Source: Pantoea alhagi
Lineage (GTDB): Bacteria; Pseudomonadota; Gammaproteobacteria; Enterobacterales; Enterobacteriaceae
Assembly (NCBI RefSeq): GCF_002101395.1
Contig: NZ_CP019706.1
Span: forward strand, 2,790,001-2,854,000
Direction of reading: 5' to 3'
DNA length: 64,000 nucleotides
The notes beneath the pieces are model-generated. The model searched no databases. It saw nothing but the letters and a program-made list of their open reading frames with translations, and was not told the DNA's origin. The position numbers and the translations under genes are program-made. Below, piece after piece: positions 49,732 through 58,017 of the stretch. Every line of letters starts with the position of its first letter. Positions within the stretch are counted from its first letter, which is position 1.

Positions 49732-51873
49732 ATGGAACAGCAATCCGCATTTCATCTGAGCATGCGCAGCGACAATGTCGGCATCATCGTTATTGATGTC
49801 CCCGATGAAAAAATGAATACCCTGAAGGCGGCATTTATTGAACAAATTCGGGCGATGATAACTCAGGCGCGGCAAAACCCGACGCTGGCCGGACTGGTGT
49901 TCATTTCCGGCAAGCCGGATTCCTTTATTGCCGGCGCGGATATCAGCATGATCGATCGGTGCCACAGTGCCGATGAGGCGCGCAAACTGGCCGAGCAGGG
50001 GCAGCGTGTGATGTCAGAGATTGCCGCGCTGCCGGTGCCGGTAGTGGCCGCGATCCACGGTGCCTGCCTTGGCGGCGGGCTGGAACTGGCGCTGGCGTGC
50101 GATCGGCGCGTTTGTACGCTGGATGATAAAACCCGGCTTGGATTACCGGAAGTACAGCTGGGCCTGCTGCCCGGCAGCGGCGGCACACAACGCCTGCCGC
50201 GTTTGATTGGCGCATCCCAGGCGTTGAATTTGATTCTTACCGGTAAAACCCTGCGGGCAAAGCAGGCGCTGAAGCTGGGACTGGTTGATGAGGCGGTACC
50301 GCACAGCATTCTGCTGGAAACGGCGGTTAAGCTGGTGCTGAAAGGCAAAAGCGCGCATCGTCAGTTGCCATTGCGTGAGCGTCTGCTGAACGGACCGGCG
50401 GGGCGCGCCATTCTGTTTCAACTGGCGGCACGCCAGAGCGAGGCGAAAACACACGGCAACTATCCGGCTACGCGACGTATCCTGGAGGCGGTAAAAACCG
50501 GGCTGGAGCAGGGGATGCGGGCCGGTCATGAAACAGAAGCGCTTGCCTTTGGCGAACTCACCATGACCGCGCAGGCCGCCGCGTTGCGCCAGCTGTTTTT
50601 TGCCAACACCGCGCTGAAAAAAGAGTATGACGCTGAATCCGCCACGTTACGCAGTATTGGCGTACTGGGCGGTGGATTGATGGGCGGCGGCATCGCCGCC
50701 GTTACCGCAACCAAAGCGAAACTGCCGGTGCGTATTAAAGATGTCAGCGTGGAAGGAATTAACCATGCGATGAAATATAGCTGGGAGTTGCTGAGTAAAA
50801 AGGTCCGGCGACGCCAAATTAGCGCCGCCGAACGCCAGCGTCAGATGGCGCTGATTACCGGCAGCACCGACTATCGCGGCTTTAGTCAGCGCGATCTGAT
50901 TATCGAAGCGGTGTTTGAAGATCTCAGCTTAAAGCAGCAGATGGTGGCGGAAGTAGAACAGCATTGCGCCCCTGATACGGTTTTCGCCTCGAACACCTCC
51001 TCCCTGCCGATAGCCCGCATCGCCGCGCTGGCGCAGCGCCCGGAAAATGTTATCGGCCTGCACTACTTCAGCCCGGTAGAAAAAATGCCGCTGGTGGAAG
51101 TGATACCGCATCAAACCACCTCCGCCCGTACCATTGCCACCACCGTGGCGCTGGCAAGGCAGCAGGGAAAAACAGCGATTGTGGTAGCCGACCGCCCTGG
51201 TTTTTACGTTAACCGTATTCTGGCACCCTATATAAATGAAGCCATGCGCTGTGTGCTGGAAGGCGAGCCTATTGAAGTGGTAGACAACGCGCTGATTAAA
51301 TTCGGCTTCCCGGTGGGTCCGGTACAGCTGCTGGATGAGGTCGGTATCGATGTCGGCACTAAAATCCTGCCGATTCTGGAACAGGAATATGGCATGCGTT
51401 TCGCCGCGCCGGAAGCCTTCGCCGCCGTGCTCAACGATAACCGCAAAGGGCGTAAGAACGGGCGCGGTTTCTATCGTTATCAGGGCGGAAAAAAACGCCC
51501 CGATAAAACCATTTACTCTCTGCTGCATATTCAGCCGCAGCATCGGCTGGACGGTGCGCTGATTGTTCAACGCTGCGTGATGATGATGTTGAATGAGGCG
51601 GCGCGCTGCCTGGAAGAGGGGATCATACGCAGCCCGCGCGATGGCGATCTGGGCGCGGTGTTCGGCATCGGCTTTCCTCCTTTCCTGGGCGGTCCTTACC
51701 GCTATATGGATAGCCTGGGGATCGCCAATGTGGTTAATACATTAGCCAGCCTGATGCATCAGTACGGCGATCGTTTTTCTCCCTGCGAAGCGCTTCGCCA
51801 ACGCGCCGAGCGCGGTGAACACTTTTACAATTCATTACCGGAAGTTAATACCCACAATGATTCAGCGGCTTAG
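49732..51873 (+). CDS. fadJ: Fatty acid oxidation complex alpha subunit FadJ
   Basis: A bifunctional enoyl-CoA hydratase/3-hydroxyacyl-CoA dehydrogenase (also epimerase); 713 residues from ATG 49732 (E. coli 714). The N-terminal crotonase domain has FIAGADISMI, HGACLGGGLELALAC and LPEVQLGLLPGSGGTQRLPR, with both catalytic glutamates in place. The NAD-binding domain starts at about 305 (VLGGGLMGGGIAAV), then SNTSSLPI and GLHYFSPVEKMPLVEVIP with the catalytic His. An earlier in-frame start inside fadI is rejected. It is co-transcribed with fadI. Confidence 0.97.
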   Translation: MEQQSAFHLSMRSDNVGIIVIDVPDEKMNTLKAAFIEQIRAMITQARQNPTLAGLVFISGKPDSFIAGADISMIDRCHSADEARKLAEQGQRVMSEIAALPVPVVAAIHGACLGGGLELALACDRRVCTLDDKTRLGLPEVQLGLLPGSGGTQRLPRLIGASQALNLILTGKTLRAKQALKLGLVDEAVPHSILLETAVKLVLKGKSAHRQLPLRERLLNGPAGRAILFQLAARQSEAKTHGNYPATRRILEAVKTGLEQGMRAGHETEALAFGELTMTAQAAALRQLFFANTALKKEYDAESATLRSIGVLGGGLMGGGIAAVTATKAKLPVRIKDVSVEGINHAMKYSWELLSKKVRRRQISAAERQRQMALITGSTDYRGFSQRDLIIEAVFEDLSLKQQMVAEVEQHCAPDTVFASNTSSLPIARIAALAQRPENVIGLHYFSPVEKMPLVEVIPHQTTSARTIATTVALARQQGKTAIVVADRPGFYVNRILAPYINEAMRCVLEGEPIEVVDNALIKFGFPVGPVQLLDEVGIDVGTKILPILEQEYGMRFAAPEAFAAVLNDNRKGRKNGRGFYRYQGGKKRPDKTIYSLLHIQPQHRLDGALIVQRCVMMMLNEAARCLEEGIIRSPRDGDLGAVFGIGFPPFLGGPYRYMDSLGIANVVNTLASLMHQYGDRFSPCEALRQRAERGEHFYNSLPEVNTHNDSAA

Positions 51874-52043
51874 GCAGGGCGCAATTTCATTGCGTCGGGC
51901 GGCAGATTCCGACAATAGCTCGTTTAATAAACAATCGGTTGACTATACTCAAGTCATTAGGTTACAACACAGCGTTCATTCGCAGAATGAAGCGTCGGAC
52001 AGCCTGATGATCTGACGATTTTGTTAAACAACAGCGGTGCTTT

Positions 52044-52526
52044 ATGCAAGTTTTTATCATGCGTCACGGCGACGCTGCACTTGAGGCAGCCAGTGATTCG
52101 GTTAGGCCTCTTACCCATTGTGGTTGTGATGAATCACGCCAGATGGCGAGCTGGCTAAACAGCCAGACTCTGGATATTGAACGGGTGCTGGTCAGTCCCT
52201 ACCTGCGGGCAGAGCAGACGCTGGCAACAGTACGTGAAGCCCTGCGGCTACCGCAGGAGCAGGAAGTCTTACCTGAGCTGACACCGGGCGGCGATCCGGC
52301 GCTGGTGGCCTGCTATCTACAGACTCTGGCGAAAGAGGGCGTGAAATCCGTGCTGGTTATTTCGCATCTTCCCCTGGTTGGCTATCTGGTATCGGAGCTT
52401 TGTCCGCAGGAGCCACCGCCGATGTTTGCCACCTCGGCCATTGCCTGTATCGATTTTGATGCCGAAAACAGCGAAGGCATTTTAAAGTGGCAGGTTAGCC
52501 CCTCTAAGCTGGCAAAAGCGATGTAA
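52044..52526 (+). CDS. sixA: Phosphohistidine phosphatase SixA
   Basis: A small phosphohistidine phosphatase of the histidine-phosphatase superfamily; 160 residues (E. coli 161). The RHG motif is R7-H8-G9 (MQVFIMRHGDA), and the second catalytic His is in VLVISHLPLVGYL (about residue 108). In E. coli it dephosphorylates NPr of the nitrogen PTS and was first linked to ArcB. It is convergent with smrB, 12 bases away. Confidence 0.95.
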   Translation: MQVFIMRHGDAALEAASDSVRPLTHCGCDESRQMASWLNSQTLDIERVLVSPYLRAEQTLATVREALRLPQEQEVLPELTPGGDPALVACYLQTLAKEGVKSVLVISHLPLVGYLVSELCPQEPPPMFATSAIACIDFDAENSEGILKWQVSPSKLAKAM

Positions 52527-52538
52527 TCCTCTCTGCCG

Positions 52539-53087
52539 TCAGGGTAACTCTGGCGGTTGCCACTCTTCTACTTCAATCAGCACCAGCAAGGCCGCATCGC
52601 CCCCAAAGGCTTTAGGTGCCTGATGAAACGCCATCACAAAAGGATGCTGCGCCAGCCACAGCGGCGTTTGCTGCTTCAGGACATGCTTGCCGTGACCGTG
52701 CATCACGCTGGCGCAAAAGATATGTTCGCGCCGACAGGCGGCGATCAGCGCGCCCAGTTCCTGTTTGGCCTGCTGCTGCGTTAACCCATGCAGATCGAGA
52801 AAAATTTCCGGCGTATAGTCGCCGCGCCGCAGTTTTTTTAATTCATAGTGGCTGACATCACTGCGCACATAGCGTACCGGACCTTCCTCTGCCAGCAGCG
52901 GCTGAAACTCATCTGAGAAATAGTGGCTGTTATCTGCCTGTTCCGAAAGCTGACGCTTCAGCGAAACCTCCGCTTTCTTACGCACCGGCTTATGCACCAG
53001 GGTATCCTGCTTTAGCTTGCGGGTGCCACTCATCAGCTGACGAAACAGCGCTTTATCATCGTCGCTGAGCTGCTCTTTTTTCTTCAT
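52539..53087 (-). CDS. smrB: SmrB, ribosome collision endonuclease
   Basis: An Smr-domain endonuclease that recognises collided ribosomes and cuts mRNA for rescue. It has 182 residues (E. coli YfcN/SmrB 183). The N-terminal helical extension includes FRQLMSGTRKLKQDT. The Smr domain contains FLDLHGLTQQQAKQELGALI and VMHGHGKHVLKQQTPLWL with the catalytic DxH and GxGxH elements. The ATG at 53087 was chosen because the in-frame upstream codon at 53096 is TTG. It is divergent from prmB. Confidence 0.95.
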   Translation of the reverse strand: MKKKEQLSDDDKALFRQLMSGTRKLKQDTLVHKPVRKKAEVSLKRQLSEQADNSHYFSDEFQPLLAEEGPVRYVRSDVSHYELKKLRRGDYTPEIFLDLHGLTQQQAKQELGALIAACRREHIFCASVMHGHGKHVLKQQTPLWLAQHPFVMAFHQAPKAFGGDAALLVLIEVEEWQPPELP

Positions 53088-53253
53088 AATCTTCAATTAT
53101 CTGCTGGTTGAAAGTCGCAGGCTGCACGGCCTGTCGGCTACGATAACCCGCATTGTAAACAAAAGTCAGCTTTTTCACCTCGCCGCGCTGAATTCTTGCC
53201 CGCTTCATGGCAAACTACCCGCCGTAATTACGGAACGGCCTGTGGAGGGCAAC

Positions 53254-54186
53254 GTGGACAAAATTTTCGTCGATGAGGCAGTGAATGAACTGCATACCAT
53301 TCAGGACATGCTGCGCTGGGCGGTGAGCCGTTTTGCCGCTGCCAATATCTGGTACGGCCACGGCACGGATAATCCCTGGGACGAAGCTGTTCAGCTGGTT
53401 CTGCCTACCCTTTACCTGCCGCTGGATATTCCTGAAGAGATGCGCAACGCGCGCCTGACCTCCAGCGAGCGCCACCGTATCGTTGAGCGCGTTATCCGCC
53501 GTGTTAATGAACGGATTCCGGTGGCCTACCTCACCAATAAATCCTGGTTTTGCGGTCATGAATTTTATGTTGATGAGCGCGTGCTGGTGCCGCGTTCGCC
53601 AATTGGCGAGCTGATCAATAGCCGGTTCGCCGGACTGGTAAATCGCGCGCCACAGCATATTCTGGATATGTGTACCGGCAGCGGCTGTATCGCTATCGCC
53701 TGCGCCTACGCTTTTCCGGAGGCGGAAGTGGATGCCGTGGATCTCTCAATTGATGCGCTGGCGGTTGCCGAGCAGAATATTGACGAGCACGGTATGATTC
53801 ATCAGGTTACGCCAATCCGCTCCGACCTGTTCCGCGATCTGCCCAGGCTGCAGTACGATCTGATCGTCACCAATCCGCCCTATGTTGATGCGGATGATAT
53901 GGATGACCTGCCCAACGAGTACCGGCATGAGCCGGAACTGGGCCTGGCAGCAGGCAGCGATGGCCTGAAGCTGGTGCGGCGCATCCTCGCCTGCGCGCCA
54001 GACTATTTGCAGGAAGATGGCGTGCTGATTTGTGAAGTAGGCAACAGTATGGTGCATATGATGGAGCAGTATCCTGACGTGCCCTTTACCTGGCTGGAGT
54101 TTGATAACGGCGGCGACGGCGTGTTTATGCTGACCCGTCAGCAAATTATCGACGCACAGCATCATTTCAAATTCTTCAAAGATTAA
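53254..54186 (+). CDS. prmB: Ribosomal protein uL3 glutamine methyltransferase PrmB
   Basis: Methylates a glutamine of ribosomal protein L3 using SAM. The GTG at 53254 gives 310 residues, the E. coli length, with GAGGG 5-8 bases upstream; another in-frame GTG at 53242 is less likely. The SAM-binding motif is DMCTGSGCIAIA (residues 138-149), and the catalytic NPPY is at 207-210. It is followed by aroC after 21 bases, forming the conserved prmB-aroC-mepA-yfcA row. Confidence 0.96.
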   Translation: MDKIFVDEAVNELHTIQDMLRWAVSRFAAANIWYGHGTDNPWDEAVQLVLPTLYLPLDIPEEMRNARLTSSERHRIVERVIRRVNERIPVAYLTNKSWFCGHEFYVDERVLVPRSPIGELINSRFAGLVNRAPQHILDMCTGSGCIAIACAYAFPEAEVDAVDLSIDALAVAEQNIDEHGMIHQVTPIRSDLFRDLPRLQYDLIVTNPPYVDADDMDDLPNEYRHEPELGLAAGSDGLKLVRRILACAPDYLQEDGVLICEVGNSMVHMMEQYPDVPFTWLEFDNGGDGVFMLTRQQIIDAQHHFKFFKD

Positions 54187-54207
54187 TCGCACAATAACGG
54201 AGCCGAG

Positions 54208-55293
54208 ATGGCAGGCAACACGATTGGACAGATTTTTCGCGTCACCACCTTTGGTGAGTCGCATGGCATTGCGCTGGGCTGTATCGTTGACGGCGTACCG
54301 CCAGGTATTCCGCTAACCGAAGCGGATTTACAGCGGGATCTTGACCGGCGACGTCCGGGCACCTCGCGTTATACCACCCAGCGGCGTGAACCGGATCAGG
54401 TACGCATTCTGTCCGGCGTGTTTGAAGGCGTCACCACCGGCACCAGTATTGGGTTACTGATTGAAAATACCGATCAGCGTTCGCAGGATTACGGCGCGAT
54501 CAAAGATCTGTACCGTCCGGGCCATGCCGATTACACCTACGAGCAAAAGTATGGTCTGCGTGACTATCGCGGCGGCGGGCGCTCTTCCGCACGCGAAACG
54601 GCGATGCGCGTCGCGGCCGGTGCCATTGCGAAAAAATATTTGCAGATGAAGTTCGGCGTTCAGGTACGTGGCTATCTGGCGCAGATCGGTGATGTTGCCT
54701 GCGAGCTGAAAGACTGGGATCAGGTTGAGCAAAACCCCTTCTTCTGTCCCGATCCCGACAAGCTGGAGGCGCTGGACGAGCTGATGCGGGCGCTGAAGAA
54801 AGAGGGAGACTCGATTGGCGCGAAAGTGACGGTCGTTGCGGAAAATGTGCCGGTCGGCCTTGGCGAGCCGGTATTTGATCGTCTGGATGCGGATCTGGCC
54901 CACGCACTGATGAGCATCAATGCGGTGAAAGGGATTGAAATCGGCGACGGTTTTGCCGTGGTGAATCAGCGTGGCAGTCAGCATCGCGATGAGATCCGCG
55001 CCAGCGGCTTCCAGAGCAACCATGCGGGCGGCATTCTCGGCGGCATCAGCAGCGGTCAGGCGGTGATTGCCCATCTGGCGATGAAACCCACCTCCAGCAT
55101 TACCGTGCCGGGTAAAACCATTACCCGCACGGGTGAAGAGGTGGAGATGATCACCAAAGGGCGTCACGATCCCTGCGTAGGGATCCGTGCGGTGCCGATC
55201 GCGGAAGCAATGATGGCGATCGTGCTGATGGATCATCTGCTGCGCCACCGTGCACAGTGCGCTGACGTTTCTACCACCATTCCTCGCTGGTAA
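54208..55293 (+). CDS. aroC: Chorismate synthase
   Basis: The last step of the shikimate pathway: EPSP to chorismate, using reduced FMN. It has 361 residues, as in E. coli. Family signatures are GESHGIALGCIVDGVPPG near the start, GGGRSSARETAMRVAAGA (about residue 126-143) and HAGGILGGISSGQ with PTSSI. A GGAG-type site precedes the ATG. Its stop overlaps the mepA start by one base (TAATG). Confidence 0.98.
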   Translation: MAGNTIGQIFRVTTFGESHGIALGCIVDGVPPGIPLTEADLQRDLDRRRPGTSRYTTQRREPDQVRILSGVFEGVTTGTSIGLLIENTDQRSQDYGAIKDLYRPGHADYTYEQKYGLRDYRGGGRSSARETAMRVAAGAIAKKYLQMKFGVQVRGYLAQIGDVACELKDWDQVEQNPFFCPDPDKLEALDELMRALKKEGDSIGAKVTVVAENVPVGLGEPVFDRLDADLAHALMSINAVKGIEIGDGFAVVNQRGSQHRDEIRASGFQSNHAGGILGGISSGQAVIAHLAMKPTSSITVPGKTITRTGEEVEMITKGRHDPCVGIRAVPIAEAMMAIVLMDHLLRHRAQCADVSTTIPRW

Positions 55294-56120
55294 TGATGAA
55301 GAAAACGCTTCTTATGCTGGGCGCGCTGCTGCTCAGCCCATCGACGCTGGCGGCCACGCCATGGCAGCGCATTACTTCGCCGATCCCCGGCTCGCCGCAG
55401 GCGATTGGCGCATTTGCCAACGGATGTATTGTCGGCGCACAGCCGCTGCCGCTGAATAATCCCGCTTATCAGGTCATGCGCCCGGATCAGCGACGCTATT
55501 TTGGTCATCCTGACCTGATCCTGTTTATCCAGCGCCTGACGACTCAGGTTCATAATCTGGGGCTGGGGCAGGTGCTGATTGGCGATATGGGCATGGCTGC
55601 AGGCGGGCGCTTCAGCAGCGGTCATGCCAGCCATCAGAGCGGGCTGGACGTTGATATCTGGCTGCAGCTACCGAAAAAACGCTGGACACCGCAGATGCTA
55701 TTGAAGCCGCAACCGCTTGATTTGGTGAGCGCCGACGGCAAGCGCGTCGTGGCGCGCCACTGGAAGCCGGAGATCAGCAGCCTGATTAAACTGGCGGCAA
55801 AAGATGAGCAGGTCACGCGCATTTTTGTCAATCCGGCGATCAAAAAGCAGCTCTGCGCTGATGCCGGTAGCGATCGCGACTGGCTGCGCAAGGTGCGCCC
55901 GTGGTTTGCTCACCGCGCCCATATGCATGTCCGCCTGCGTTGTCCGCCGGATAGCCTGGAGTGTCAGGATCAGGCGCCGCCGCCGCCGGGTGATGGCTGC
56001 GATGCTGAGCTGGAAAGCTGGTTTTTGCCGAAAAAACCAGGCAGCGGAGCATCGGTGAAGCGAGAACCGCCGCCGCTGCCGCCATCCTGTCAGGCGCTAC
56101 TGGATAAACATTTACTTTAG
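55293..56120 (+). CDS. mepA: Penicillin-insensitive murein endopeptidase MepA
   Basis: A periplasmic LAS-type metallopeptidase cutting D-Ala-mDAP cross-links in peptidoglycan. It has 275 residues (E. coli 274). A signal peptide is present (KKTLLMLGALLLSPSTLAA). Zinc ligands lie in GHASHQSGLDVDIW and in HRAHMHVRLRCP. Six cysteines typical of the family are visible (NGCIVG, KQLCAD, LRCPPDSLECQD, GDGCDAE, PPSCQALL). Start is the overlapping ATG 55293 or ATG 55296 (MKK). Confidence 0.96.
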   Translation: MMKKTLLMLGALLLSPSTLAATPWQRITSPIPGSPQAIGAFANGCIVGAQPLPLNNPAYQVMRPDQRRYFGHPDLILFIQRLTTQVHNLGLGQVLIGDMGMAAGGRFSSGHASHQSGLDVDIWLQLPKKRWTPQMLLKPQPLDLVSADGKRVVARHWKPEISSLIKLAAKDEQVTRIFVNPAIKKQLCADAGSDRDWLRKVRPWFAHRAHMHVRLRCPPDSLECQDQAPPPPGDGCDAELESWFLPKKPGSGASVKREPPPLPPSCQALLDKHLL

Positions 56121-56128
56121 GACTTTAC

Positions 56129-56932
56129 ATGGACTGGTTGGTTGTCACGCCGCAGATGATAGCGGTGCTGTTTTTTGTCGCTATGCTGGCTTCGTTTATC
56201 GATTCGATCGCTGGCGGCGGCGGCCTGCTTACCGTGCCTGCGCTGCTGTCAGCCGGGCTAACGCCTGCTCAGGTGCTGGCGACCAACAAACTGCAGGCGG
56301 TTGGCGGTTCTTTCTCTGCCAGCCTCTATTTTGTCCGGCGCGGCGCGGTATTGCTGCGCGAGCAGCGTCTGAATATCGCGATGACCTTTATCGGCGCGGT
56401 CTGCGGCACGCTGCTGGTGCAGCATGTGCGTTCCGACTTTTTGCGTCAGGTATTGCCGTTGCTGATTATCGGTATTGGCCTTTACTTCCTGCTGATGCCG
56501 CGCTTAGGCGAAGAGGATCGGCAGCGCCGCCTGTACGGGCTACCGTTTGCGCTGGTGGCGGGCGGCACGGTTGGTTTTTACGATGGCTTTTTCGGGCCGG
56601 GGGCCGGCTCTTTTTATGCGCTGGCTTTCGTGACGCTGGCCGGTTTCAATCTGGCTAAATCCACCGCGCACGCCAAAGTGCTTAATTTCACCTCTAACTT
56701 CGCCAGCCTGCTGTTTTTTATCATGGGCGGCAAAGTGGTGTGGAGCGTGGGGCTGGTGATGCTACTGGGTTCGATTTGCGGCGCGCGTCTGGGCGCACGG
56801 ATGGTGCTGTCGCGCGGACAGAAGCTGATCCGTCCGATGGTAGTGATTGTTTCGGTGGTGATGAGCAGCAAGCTGCTGTATGAAGATTACGGCGCTGCCA
56901 TTGGTCACTGGCTCACGCACCTTTTTGGATAA
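56129..56932 (+). CDS. yfcA: TSUP-family membrane protein YfcA
   Basis: A 267-residue inner-membrane protein of the TauE/SafE (TSUP) family, probably a sulfite, sulfoacetate or related anion exporter; the substrate is not known. Eight hydrophobic segments are visible, with the internal-repeat signatures SFIDSIAGGGGLLTVPALL and GFYDGFFGPGAGSFYALAFV, the two halves of the typical TSUP duplication. It lies 8 bases after mepA at the end of the prmB operon. Confidence 0.95.
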   Translation: MDWLVVTPQMIAVLFFVAMLASFIDSIAGGGGLLTVPALLSAGLTPAQVLATNKLQAVGGSFSASLYFVRRGAVLLREQRLNIAMTFIGAVCGTLLVQHVRSDFLRQVLPLLIIGIGLYFLLMPRLGEEDRQRRLYGLPFALVAGGTVGFYDGFFGPGAGSFYALAFVTLAGFNLAKSTAHAKVLNFTSNFASLLFFIMGGKVVWSVGLVMLLGSICGARLGARMVLSRGQKLIRPMVVIVSVVMSSKLLYEDYGAAIGHWLTHLFG

Positions 56933-56996
56933 TGCTCGTCAATGCGCATGCATAATGCGACAATTTGCGCGTTTTTTTTAGCAGACATATAAGTAT

Positions 56997-57545
56997 ATGA
57001 ACACAACGCACCACTATCAGGACCTGATTAGCGTATTCGATCGCTGTTTCCAGGATGATTTTCAGACGCGTCTAATTAAAGGCGACGATGAACCCATTTA
57101 TCTTCCGGCGGATGAAACGTCACCCTGGCATCGCGTGGTGTTTGCGCATGGTTATTACGCCAGCGCGCTGCATGAGATATCTCACTGGTGTATTGCCGGT
57201 GCTGAGCGTCGCAAGTTGGTTGATTTTGGTTACTGGTATTGCCCGGACGGACGTGACGCCGCCACGCAAAATCAGTTTGAATCGGTTGAGATTAAACCGC
57301 AGGCGCTGGAGTGGATGTTCAGCGTCGCGGCGGGCTTTCCCTTCAACGTAAGTTGTGACAATCTCAATGGCGATCATGAGCCGGATCGCATTGCGTTTCA
57401 GCGTAAGGTTTATGCTCAGGTAATGCACTATCTTGAAAACGGGATCCCGGCGCGCCCGGCCCGTTTTATCGCTGAATTACAGCGTTTTTATCACACGCCC
57501 CCGCTGACGGCGGCGCAGTTTCCCTGGCCGGAAGATCTGCGCTGA
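56997..57545 (+). CDS. epmC: Elongation factor P hydroxylase EpmC
   Basis: Hydroxylates the beta-lysylated lysine of EF-P. It has 182 residues, exactly E. coli EpmC (YfcM). Conserved patches include HGYYASALHEISHWCIAGAE with the putative metal-binding HxxxH, and YWYCPDGRDAATQNQFE. yfcL follows 29 bases later with its own AGG site. The modification genes epmA and epmB are not in this window. Confidence 0.95.
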   Translation: MNTTHHYQDLISVFDRCFQDDFQTRLIKGDDEPIYLPADETSPWHRVVFAHGYYASALHEISHWCIAGAERRKLVDFGYWYCPDGRDAATQNQFESVEIKPQALEWMFSVAAGFPFNVSCDNLNGDHEPDRIAFQRKVYAQVMHYLENGIPARPARFIAELQRFYHTPPLTAAQFPWPEDLR

Positions 57546-57574
57546 ACGGAGGCGCGACATAATGAGGAATTGAG

Positions 57575-57856
57575 ATGATCGCAGAATTTGAAACGCGTAT
57601 TTTGGCCCTGATTGACGATATGGTCGAGCATGCCAGCGATGATGAGCTATTTGCCAGTGGCTACCTGCGCGGTCACCTCACTCTGGCGGTAGTGGAGCTG
57701 GAAAAGAGCGGCGAACATACTGCAGAGGCGCTACAGATCCAGGTGCAAAACAGCCTGCAAAACGCTATTGCCGCCGGTGAACTCTCGCCGCGCGATCAGG
57801 CGCTGGTGATCGGCATGTGGGATAATCTGTTTTTGCAGGCGCGCCAGCCCGCCTGA
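57575..57856 (+). CDS. yfcL: YfcL family protein
   Basis: A 93-residue, mostly helical protein matching E. coli YfcL (92): FETRILALIDDMVEHASDDE, LFASGYLRGHLTLAV, VQNSLQNAIAAGELSPRD. Function is unknown. It is downstream of epmC in the same direction and convergent with mnmC. Confidence 0.92.
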   Translation: MIAEFETRILALIDDMVEHASDDELFASGYLRGHLTLAVVELEKSGEHTAEALQIQVQNSLQNAIAAGELSPRDQALVIGMWDNLFLQARQPA

Positions 57857-57913
57857 TTTTTATTAAAAAACGGCGAAGCGTAACTGACCTTATACCGTGC
57901 CTGCGCGGGGAGT

Positions 57914-57990
57914 CCGGGCCGATCGTAAAGACGCAAAAAACGTTATCCCTGACAGCCCGGCCCGCGCCTTACTTGGCGCGGGCCGCTTTT
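57914..57990 (+). terminator. Strong terminator after yfcL with an overlapping alternative stem
   Basis: GGCCCGCGCC, a TTACTT loop and GGCGCGGGCC form a perfect 10-bp stem (57959-57984), followed by GCTTTTT. Upstream, CCGGGC (57914-57919) can pair with GCCCGG (57955-57960), which shares two bases with the terminator stem. The alternative pairing may be incidental. Confidence 0.8.
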
Positions 57991-58017
57991 TACATTTCCT
58001 GTACATATAAACTGCCG

